A DNA stretch of 5,506 bases from Ghiorsea sp. (GTDB lineage Bacteria; Pseudomonadota; Zetaproteobacteria; Mariprofundales; Mariprofundaceae): contig JALUWH010000314.1 of the NCBI GenBank assembly GCA_027019685.1, positions 1 to 5,506 of the forward strand. Direction: 5' to 3'. Below the pieces are notes generated by a model. That model was not told where the DNA came from, ran no database searches, and saw nothing but the letters and a program-made list of their open reading frames with translations. Of this stretch, positions 1-4,514 are shown in pieces. Position 1 is the first letter of the stretch. Each line of letters begins with the position of its first letter. The translations under genes and the position numbers were made by a program.

Positions 1-325
1 TATGTTTTAAATAAGCTTGTTGATAAGTGCCTTGTTCAGCTTGAGGTACGGGTTCAATGATGCCAGTAAAGCTAATGCGAGCTAAAGCAAGCGGGGAGCT
101 ATCAGGTGTTTCGGGGGTGCAAATCATCAGCCCGACATTTGTATTGTTTTGAATGTTTTTCGTGTGCTTAGCCAAACCTGAAAGGTGGAGTACAATATCA
201 CCATTTAGTATGGCATAAGGACACATGGATGTTTCAGGGCTGTACTCACCCATGGTGCTTAAAAACGCAATATGTGTGCTTGCAATCAGGTTTTGAATAT
301 CACTTTTCCACGTGTTGTCATTCAT
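1..325 (-). CDS. HugZ-like pyridoxamine 5'-phosphate oxidase-family split-barrel protein (partial, N-terminal 108 residues)
   Basis: Reading the minus strand from the ATG at 325-323 gives 108 uninterrupted codons that run off the left edge, so the C-terminus is missing. The translation starts MNDNTWKSDIQNLIASTHIA, then has FLSTMGEYSPETSMCPYAIL (about 21-40), the segment LHLSGLAKHTKNIQNN (about 47-62) and ALARISFTGIIEPVPQAEQ (about 81-99). This order (TM.G.P..S..PYA, then LS.LA.HT.NI, then AR....G..EPV) is the pattern of the split beta-barrel of HugZ-type heme-utilisation and related PPOX proteins. Members bind flavin or heme, and some degrade heme in the cytoplasm. The family call is fairly safe; heme as the substrate is an inference, because the C-terminal part that separates HugZ from other PPOX proteins lies outside the window. 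No strong Shine-Dalgarno sequence precedes the ATG. The gene is divergent from lpxK across a repeat-filled spacer. Confidence 0.72.
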   Translation of the reverse strand, partial: MNDNTWKSDIQNLIASTHIAFLSTMGEYSPETSMCPYAILNGDIVLHLSGLAKHTKNIQNNTNVGLMICTPETPDSSPLALARISFTGIIEPVPQAEQGTYQQAYLKH

Positions 326-380
326 GGGCGTAGCTTAATGGATTGTGAGTTCAAGGTCACGAATAGAGACTTTTCAACAC

Positions 381-413
381 GTCACTCCCGATTCTCTCGC
401 AGGTGGGACCTCA
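381..413. repeat. Degenerate REP-like hairpin repeat (GTCACTCCCG...GGTGGGACCTC)
   Basis: The left end GTCACTCCCG (381-390) and right end CGCAGGTGGGACCTC (399-413) correspond to the ends of the better preserved element at 571-630 (GTCATTCCCGC and GCGGGAATCT), with several substitutions. TCCC (386-389) can still pair with GGGA (405-408), but the stem is eroded. I read it as a mutated copy of the same short palindromic repeat family. The alternative is a chance GC-rich hairpin. Confidence 0.4.
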
Positions 414-424
414 TCAGTTTTGTT

Positions 425-455
425 CCTTCGTGCTCTCTCTGTGCTTCGTGGTGAG
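425..455. repeat. Short CTTCGTG-unit dispersed repeat
   Basis: CTTCGTG occurs at 426-432 and 444-450, with the related CTCTGTG at 437-443, all within a pyrimidine-rich stretch. The right-hand part (GTGCTTCGTGGTGAGTTTGT, 441-460) resembles GTGTCTTTGTGGTTTGTTA at 642-660. Strings of this kind recur between genes in many environmental bacterial genomes, from general recollection. The function is unknown to me. Confidence 0.4.
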
Positions 456-457
456 TT

Positions 458-526
458 TGTCATTTCGACCGCAGCGTAGCGCAGTGAAGAAACCTATAGG
501 ATGCCTCCATGTTGGTCGGCATGACA
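458..526. repeat. 69-bp inverted-repeat (MITE/REP-like) element
   Basis: The left end TGTCATTTCGACC (458-470) and right end GGTCGGCATGACA (514-526) form a 13-bp terminal inverted repeat with 11 Watson-Crick pairs, one G-T wobble and one mismatch. The inside carries CGCAGCGTAGCGCAGTGAAG and an AGAAACC motif. The GTCATTTCGACC...GAAGAAACCT signature is one I recognise as a common dispersed intergenic palindrome in bacterial genomes. It encodes no protein. As RNA it would fold into a long hairpin from either strand. Whether it moves, and which transposase or RAYT enzyme would act on it, cannot be told from this window. Confidence 0.6.
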
Positions 527-570
527 GTTTGTTAGCTACAGATAAACACAGGCAAAGTAGGGTATTAACC

Positions 571-630
571 GTCATTCCCGCGCCACCCCAGGGTGTACTC
601 TCTTCGGCATTCACCTTAAGGCGGGAATCT
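571..630. repeat. REP-like palindromic element (GTCATTCCCGC...GCGGGAATCT)
   Basis: ATTCCCGC (574-581) is perfectly complementary to GCGGGAAT (621-628), giving an 8-bp outer stem. Inside lies a second small palindrome, CACCC (584-588) with GGGTG (591-595). The GTCATTCCCGC...GCGGGAATC arrangement is a frequent intergenic repeat in proteobacterial genomes, from general recollection. It lies about 100 bases upstream of lpxK and could act on transcripts as a hairpin, but no poly-T run follows, so it is not a standard terminator. Confidence 0.6.
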
Positions 631-641
631 ATACCTATTTA

Positions 642-700
642 GTGTCTTTGTGGTTTGTTATCTTCTGCGTAACTCTGCGACCTCAGCGTCCTCTGCGGTT
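642..700. repeat. CTGCG-periodic dispersed repeat
   Basis: CTGCG or CAGCG recurs at 665-669, 675-679, 684-688 and 693-697, a spacing of 10, 9 and 9 bases, after a GTGTCTTTGTGGTTTGTTA leader (642-660). The phrase AACTCTGCGACCTCAGCGTC is typical of a short repeat seen between genes in diverse bacteria, from general recollection. It ends about 30 bases before the lpxK start, so it may lie within or next to the lpxK promoter or leader. Confidence 0.5.
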
Positions 701-731
701 GGCTATTCTTATTGTCATTTACATATCTTAA

Positions 732-1742
732 ATGCAAAGTGCAGCCATGCAGCAATGGTTTGAACACATGTGGTGGAATAAGCGGCGTAAACCGAATATG
801 GGTTGGCGTTTGTTGTCGCGTGTGTATGCGAAATTGATGCAGTATGACCAACGCAAACGCTTTCAAACTCAAGTATGTCCGCCCATACCCATGATTTCAG
901 TCGGTAATATCACCGTAGGCGGCAGTGGTAAAACACCCTTTGTTGTATGGTTGGCAGGAGAGCTTAAAGCGCAAGGATTTAAGCCTGTATTACTATCCCG
1001 AGGCGATGGGGCAAACAACCAAGAGCCGCATGTGGTATCGGCTTATTCCAAAGCGCATGAAGTAGGGGATGAGGCTGTGTTGCTTTATCGTTTGAGTGGT
1101 TGCCCTGTGATTGCTGGGCGTGATCGCATTAAAGGTGCTGAAATGGCTGCGGCATATGGTGATGTGTTGATTTTGGATGATGGCTTTCAATATAGGCAGT
1201 TGCATAGGGTGTGTGATATTGTGCTTGTGCCTAAAGAAGGCGTGGGTAACGGTTATTTATTGCCCGCAGGACCATTAAGAGAACCCATCTCAGCACTTTC
1301 TCGTGCCAATATCATTGTCCGCACAGGGCACGGTGACTTTGAGCCTTTAACCCAAGCTAAAGAGTGGGGCTGGCAAGCAGTGAGCGCAGGTTTGAGTGAT
1401 TGGAATGGCGTGTGGTCAACGCCGCTAGAAATAGGTGAAGTAGACTTGGTGACTTCCATTGCCAGACCAAGGCGTGTGCGCAACGATTTGGAAGGCTTGG
1501 GGTTTGAAATTACAGAGCATCATATATTTGATGACCATCATACTTATACAAAAGAAGATGTGGCTAAACTCTTGAAAGGTAATAGAACCATCGTCACCAC
1601 GGGTAAAGATGCAGTGAAACTTTTGCCGCTGTGGGATAACACTAAACCGCTTTGGGTGCTGGAACAAAAAGCCTGCGCGGAAGATGGACTTATGGATGCC
1701 GTGAAAGAATATGTAAAAAAAGGTGCTGGAAAGAATGGCTAA
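732..1742 (+). CDS. lpxK: Tetraacyldisaccharide 4'-kinase (lipid A biosynthesis)
   Basis: LpxK transfers the gamma-phosphate of ATP to the 4' position of tetraacyldisaccharide 1-phosphate, making lipid IVA at the inner face of the cytoplasmic membrane. The 336-residue product is close to the usual length (E. coli ~328). Visible motifs are the P-loop GNITVGGSGKTP (58-69), SRG (89-91), GDEAVLLY (112-119), DDGFQ (149-153), LPAGPLRE (177-184), IARPRR (243-248), FDDHHTYTKEDV (266-277, with the family's conserved Asp-His) and TGKDAVK (290-296). Some family positions differ: SRGYG reads SRGDG, DDGFQH reads DDGFQY, and TEKDAVK reads TGKDAVK. The P-loop and Asp pair are intact, so the enzyme should be active. 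A TAA directly precedes the first ATG, so the frame cannot start earlier. The ATG at 747 (MQQWFEHMWW) aligns better with the usual N-terminus; neither start has a clear Shine-Dalgarno sequence. The usual LPS neighbours (msbA, waaA) are absent from the window. Confidence 0.95.
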   Translation: MQSAAMQQWFEHMWWNKRRKPNMGWRLLSRVYAKLMQYDQRKRFQTQVCPPIPMISVGNITVGGSGKTPFVVWLAGELKAQGFKPVLLSRGDGANNQEPHVVSAYSKAHEVGDEAVLLYRLSGCPVIAGRDRIKGAEMAAAYGDVLILDDGFQYRQLHRVCDIVLVPKEGVGNGYLLPAGPLREPISALSRANIIVRTGHGDFEPLTQAKEWGWQAVSAGLSDWNGVWSTPLEIGEVDLVTSIARPRRVRNDLEGLGFEITEHHIFDDHHTYTKEDVAKLLKGNRTIVTTGKDAVKLLPLWDNTKPLWVLEQKACAEDGLMDAVKEYVKKGAGKNG

Positions 1743-1791
1743 TAAACAAAATAAAGTACCTTGGTACAGATGTAAGGTGTGTTGCTTCTAA
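1735..1791 (+). pseudogene. 18-codon frame overlapping the lpxK stop; possible truncated Zn-ribbon gene start
   Basis: An ATG at 1735-1737 overlaps the last codons of lpxK in another frame, a spacing typical of translationally coupled operon genes, and a GGAAAG sits just upstream. The frame reads MANKQNKVPWYRCKVCCF and then stops at TAA (1789-1791). The CxxC with aromatic residues around it looks like the beginning of a zinc-ribbon protein. RadA and several small Zn proteins start in a comparable way, but I cannot assign it. No continuation was found in the other frames. It is either the leftover start of a gene that once followed lpxK, a short peptide, or chance. Confidence 0.25.
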
Positions 1792-1805
1792 TAAGGTGAA
1801 TGATA

Positions 1806-1941
1806 ATGAGTAGTATTTCAACGATTGTTTAAGCCATTATTGTTGTTTACACCGTGGTGACCATGGCTTTTGGCACATAGCTTGTGAAGCGCAGGCAAGA
1901 GGGGCTTCAACCTCGTGGGTAAGATTAGCCCAAAGAAGTAA
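1806..1941 (+). pseudogene. Decayed 5' fragment of a sodium:solute symporter gene (partial copy of the gene at 3011)
   Basis: Reading from ATG 1806 gives MSSISTIV, a stop, AIIVVYTVVTMAFGT, a stop, then LVKR. The frame shifts (+1) and continues as GFNLVGKISPKK to a TAA at 1939-1941. The live symporter begins MQSSISAIDLAIIVVYILGT, TAFGAWFVKR, SGDMKGFTLAGKMIPG. After removing one codon (Q2) the two align without gaps through VKR, and a 5-base deletion explains the later frameshift. Over 43 bases (1809-1851 against 3017-3059) I count 35 identities. The in-frame stops match single-base changes (TTA to TAA at 1830, TGG to TAG at 1878). A Shine-Dalgarno-like AAGGTG (1793-1798) still sits 7 bases before the ATG. 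After about 1941 the similarity ends, so more than 90% of the gene is missing. It could derive from a duplication of the downstream gene or from a former paralogue. Confidence 0.85.
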
Positions 1942-1965
1942 TGTTTTCCATAGTGAAACGTCAAC

Positions 1966-2020
1966 TATAATGTAAACTTAAGTCGCATAAATTGACATAA
2001 CTTTACATATTGCTTAACAT
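1966..2020 (+). promoter_or_regulatory. Candidate promoters of the Fic gene
   Basis: Two sigma-70-like signals lie in the AT-rich spacer before the Fic gene. The first is a perfect -10 TATAAT (1966-1971) with a poor -35 around TTTTCC (1944-1949). The second is a perfect -35 TTGACA (1992-1997) with TAACAT (2015-2020) as -10 at a 17-base spacing, matching four of six consensus positions. The second would give a leader of about 30 bases. Strength and use are not known. Confidence 0.5.
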
Positions 2021-2042
2021 GTTCTTATATCTTATATGATAT
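2016..2042. promoter_or_regulatory. Candidate operator palindromes upstream of the Fic gene
   Basis: AACATGTT (2016-2023) is a perfect 8-base palindrome overlapping the proposed -10. Next to it, ATATC (2027-2031) and GATAT (2038-2042) form an inverted repeat around TTATAT, and TTATAT itself is repeated directly (2025-2030, 2032-2037). Further upstream, ATGTAAA (1970-1976) and TTTACAT (2002-2008) are inverted copies and ACTTAAGT (1976-1983) is palindromic. Because the downstream protein has its own helix-turn-helix, autoregulation here is plausible. AT-rich sequence also yields such palindromes by chance. Confidence 0.3.
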
Positions 2043-2054
2043 GGGTGTATTGTT

Positions 2055-2939
2055 ATGGAATATAATAAAATAGGTTATGTAGAGAAGTTAAGAGCGTTGC
2101 AAGGTGTGCTTTCCATGTCCACCAAGCTTTCGGAAGCACTTGGTGTTTCTCGCACCTCACTTGTCAACTGGCTTGACAAGCCAAGTTCTATCAGTGCCGA
2201 TAATCGTTTTAATATTGATGTGTTGTATTGCAAACATTTTGTTGTGCCTGAATGGGGCAAACAAAAGCAGTCTTTCGAGCCTGTTTTGTTGCCTGATCAT
2301 ATGCCGAATAATCATAAGGTTTTTATGCCGTTTTTACGTCGTTTGAGTTATGGTACCATAGAAATTGAAACGGGTATAAGCCAAGATGATTTTGATAAGG
2401 CTGTTGATGCTAAAAAACTACCCAAAAATATGACCGTGGAAGCATTTCATGAGGCATTTAATACCTTTGTGACTTTACAGAAGTTATGGCAAGGAATTGT
2501 GGAGCGTGGAGAGTCTTTTGTGGTGTCGGAAGATAACATTAAAGTGTTGCATGATGGTTTTATGCGGGGGGTGCATCAAGATGCAGGTTTTTATTCTCAA
2601 AAAAGAAGAGTGATGGGGCAGTTGGAAGGTTTTGAAACCACTTGGCCCGAAGATATTCCTGAGGAAATGAATCGATGGGTGTATAAATATAAAAATGCTG
2701 AAAAAGTGGAAGATTTGGCAGAATCTCATGCTCACTTTATGGCGATTCACCCTTTTGGTGATGGGAATGGGCGCGTAGGGCGTGCTTTGTTAATGGCGCA
2801 ATGCTTAAATGGAGGGTTGATGCCGCCTGTGTTTAATGCTGCTAACCGTGCCATGTATTATGCATCTATGGAATATGCGATGGTGCATGGTCGGCATACA
2901 CCACTTGCGCGTTTGATATATGAAGCCAGTCAAAGTTGA
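2055..2939 (+). CDS. HTH-Fic protein, predicted adenylyltransferase (AMPylase)
   Basis: Fic enzymes usually transfer AMP from ATP to a hydroxyl side chain of a target protein in the cytoplasm. This 294-residue protein has a helix-turn-helix at about 22-41 (STKLSEALGVSRTSLVNWLD), a middle segment (about 70-128) and a Fic fold at about 129-290. The active-site motif HPFGDGNGRVGR (232-243) matches HxFx(D/E)GNGRxxR at every key position, including the catalytic His. The upstream helix and flap (LHDGFMRGVHQDAGFYSQKR, 165-184; flap around 186-198) also fit the family. No strict (S/T)xxxE(G/N) inhibitory motif occurs: the only Glu followed by Gly or Asn is E191, with Met four residues before it. No antitoxin gene is adjacent. 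A TGA at 2037-2039 closes the frame upstream, so ATG 2055 is the first ATG; a weak GGGTG (2043-2047) lies 7 bases before it. The function could be stress regulation, toxin activity or self-regulated transcription. The target is unknown. Confidence 0.88.
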   Translation: MEYNKIGYVEKLRALQGVLSMSTKLSEALGVSRTSLVNWLDKPSSISADNRFNIDVLYCKHFVVPEWGKQKQSFEPVLLPDHMPNNHKVFMPFLRRLSYGTIEIETGISQDDFDKAVDAKKLPKNMTVEAFHEAFNTFVTLQKLWQGIVERGESFVVSEDNIKVLHDGFMRGVHQDAGFYSQKRRVMGQLEGFETTWPEDIPEEMNRWVYKYKNAEKVEDLAESHAHFMAIHPFGDGNGRVGRALLMAQCLNGGLMPPVFNAANRAMYYASMEYAMVHGRHTPLARLIYEASQS

Positions 2940-2995
2940 ATTGATGGGTTTATGGTGAAATCAGAGAAACATGGTTAAGCTTTCTCAAGTTTTCA

Positions 2996-3003
2996 AAGGA
3001 AGG
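2996..3003 (+). promoter_or_regulatory. Strong Shine-Dalgarno sequence of the symporter gene
   Basis: AAGGAAGG (2996-3003), within a longer purine run, lies 7 bases before ATG 3011 and fixes the symporter start. It is much stronger than the ribosome binding sites of the other genes here. It lies 56 bases after the Fic stop; a 6-bp GAGAAA/TTTCTC hairpin (2964-2969, 2981-2986) between them is too weak to call a terminator, so read-through from the Fic gene is possible. Confidence 0.75.
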
Positions 3004-3010
3004 GGAACGT

Positions 3011-4483
3011 ATGCAAAGCAGTATTTCAGCGATTGATTTAGCGATTATCGTGGTTTATATCTTAGGAACGACTGCGTTTGGCGCATGGTTTGTCAAACGT
3101 AGTGGGGATATGAAAGGATTTACCCTTGCTGGTAAAATGATTCCCGGTTGGGCGATTGGCTTGTCGTTGATGGCAACGTATTTAAGTAGCATTAGTTTTC
3201 TGGCGAACCCTGGTAAAAGTTACGCATCCGATTGGCGACCATTTGTATTCTCTTTGACCTTGCCCATTGCCATTTGGATGGCTGCCAAGTGGTTTATTCC
3301 TTTGTATCGCAATCATGTGCAAACCACGGCTTATGAATACTTAGAAAGTCGATTTTCGCTTTGGGCGCGGCTTTATATGGGGGTGGCTTATGTGTTGTTG
3401 CAAATTGGGCGCTTTGCTGTGGTGTTGTATTTAACGGCGTTGGCATTGGCTGCATTGTTGGGCATAGATATTAAACTGTTAATACTGGCTTTGGGCGCAT
3501 TGACCATTATTTATACCTTGCTGGGTGGTTTCGCGGCGGTGATTTGGACAGATGTTGTACAATCGGTGGTATTATTTTTAGGCGGTTTACTGTGTTTGTT
3601 TCTGCTTATAGACAATATGGAAGGTGGTTTTTCGCAGTTGAGTGCGGTGGCAAGTCGGGAACATAAGTTTGACTTTGGCAGCATGGATTTTGACCTTATG
3701 ACTCAAGGTTTTTGGGTGATTTTTATATTCGGCATTGTGGAAAACCTGAAAAACTTTTCGGTGGATCAAAACTATGTGCAACGCTTTTTATCTGCGCCCT
3801 CAGAGCATGAAGCGAAAAAGGCGTTGTGGTTGGGTGGTTTGCTGTATATCCCAATTTCAGCCCTGTTTTTTATGATTGGCACAGCGTTGTTTGTGTATTA
3901 CTTGAATATGCAGCCCGATGATTTGCCGACCAAGGCTGATCAAATTTTCCCCTATTTTATTGTGCATGAATTACCAACTGGTTTGGTCGGTATTGTGATT
4001 GCTGGCGTGCTTGCTGCAGGCATGAGTACATTGGATTCATCGCTCAATAGCTCGGCGACGGTGGTGACCATTGATTTTTATAAACGTGTGTTCAACACAA
4101 AAGCCGATGATGCAGCGCAACTTCGCATGATTCGCATGGCAACGGCAGTGATTGGTGTGCTGGCGACATTGGCAAGCCTTGTGATGATCAATGCTAAAAC
4201 AGCATTGGATGTATGGTGGCAAATTTCAGCTATTTTTGGTGGGGGTATGTTGGGGCTATTTTTGTCTGCGTTATTACTACCCAAATTAACATCCAAACAA
4301 GCGATGTTTGCAACCTTGGTTGGCGTGGCTTTTGTTGCATGGGCAAGTCTGGCTAAGTTTGGTGTTGAAATGGACATCGGCTTCCCGCTGCATACCATGA
4401 TGATTGGTGTGGTGGGTACATTGCTTATCATGTTTGCTGCTTTTGTTTCACAATACTTATTTAGTAGGAATAAATCTGCTTAA
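3011..4483 (+). CDS. Sodium:solute symporter (SSS family), substrate unknown
   Basis: This is an inner-membrane secondary transporter expected to couple Na+ entry to uptake of a small solute. The 490-residue length and about 13 hydrophobic segments fit SSS (SGLT/LeuT-fold) proteins; approximate positions are 8-27, 44-65, 76-97, 120-148, 152-171, 177-200, 231-248, 272-296, 318-340, 374-393, 401-421, 430-447 and 459-482. Family motifs visible are TAYEYLESRF (106-115), GGFAAVIWTDVVQ (172-184), DQNYVQRFLSA (252-262) and GMSTLDSSLNSSATVV (337-352). The last contains the Ser pair that takes part in the Na2 sodium site in characterised members. The sequence is nearer the sugar/sialate/monocarboxylate-type SSS proteins than PutP or PanF by feel, but I cannot name the substrate. 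Its first ~45 codons are duplicated as a dead fragment at 1806-1941. It lies between the Fic gene (71-base gap) and dnaE (31-base gap). Confidence 0.92.
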   Translation: MQSSISAIDLAIIVVYILGTTAFGAWFVKRSGDMKGFTLAGKMIPGWAIGLSLMATYLSSISFLANPGKSYASDWRPFVFSLTLPIAIWMAAKWFIPLYRNHVQTTAYEYLESRFSLWARLYMGVAYVLLQIGRFAVVLYLTALALAALLGIDIKLLILALGALTIIYTLLGGFAAVIWTDVVQSVVLFLGGLLCLFLLIDNMEGGFSQLSAVASREHKFDFGSMDFDLMTQGFWVIFIFGIVENLKNFSVDQNYVQRFLSAPSEHEAKKALWLGGLLYIPISALFFMIGTALFVYYLNMQPDDLPTKADQIFPYFIVHELPTGLVGIVIAGVLAAGMSTLDSSLNSSATVVTIDFYKRVFNTKADDAAQLRMIRMATAVIGVLATLASLVMINAKTALDVWWQISAIFGGGMLGLFLSALLLPKLTSKQAMFATLVGVAFVAWASLAKFGVEMDIGFPLHTMMIGVVGTLLIMFAAFVSQYLFSRNKSA

Positions 4484-4514
4484 CGGCTATTCAAAAGTCA
4501 GCTAAGCTTACGCC

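Larger units (their letters stand above)
326..731. other. Divergent intergenic region filled with short dispersed-repeat-like elements; no gene
   Basis: This 406-base spacer separates the minus-strand HugZ-like gene from lpxK. Reading frames of 60-80 codons cross it on both strands, but they read through palindromic repeats, resemble no protein I know and lack ribosome binding sites. I therefore call no gene. In order it holds a degenerate GTCAYTCCCG hairpin (381-413), a CTTCGTG-rich stretch (425-455), a 69-base inverted-repeat element (458-526), a GTCATTCCCGC/GCGGGAATCT hairpin (571-630) and a CTGCG-periodic stretch (642-700). Promoters for both flanking genes must lie here or further upstream, but no convincing -35/-10 pair was found for either. 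A weak TATTCT at 704-709 is the nearest -10-like string upstream of lpxK. Confidence 0.7.

Noticed and set aside
326..366. GGGCGTAGCTTAATGG followed by GTGAGTTCAAGGTCAC looks like a tRNA acceptor/D-arm start and a T-arm.
   Set aside because: The two parts are much too close for a whole tRNA, with no anticodon arm or 3' acceptor strand, and the T-arm pairing is out of register. At most a tRNA scrap; chance is as likely.
272..642. Reading frames of 60-79 codons on both strands in the lpxK-upstream spacer.
   Set aside because: They run through palindromic repeats, lack ribosome binding sites, overlap each other on both strands and resemble no protein family.
1756..1767. GTACC-TT-GGTAC inverted repeat after lpxK.
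   Set aside because: A 5-bp stem with a 2-base gap and no T run; too small to call a terminator or operator.
2104..2346. 80-codon plus-strand frame inside the Fic gene, hydrophobic in parts, as a possible overlapping antitoxin or membrane peptide.
   Set aside because: It is an out-of-frame reading of the Fic coding sequence without a Shine-Dalgarno sequence; the odd Cys/Leu-rich composition is what frame-shifted coding DNA gives.
2963..2993. GAGAAA/TTTCTC hairpin followed by AAGTTTT between the Fic and symporter genes, as a terminator.
   Set aside because: The stem is only 6 bp and AT-rich with an 11-base loop, and the T run is short. Not convincing as a rho-independent terminator.
4078..4431. 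117-codon minus-strand frame inside the symporter gene.
   Set aside because: It is a mirror of the real gene's codons on the opposite strand, with low-complexity composition and no ribosome binding site.
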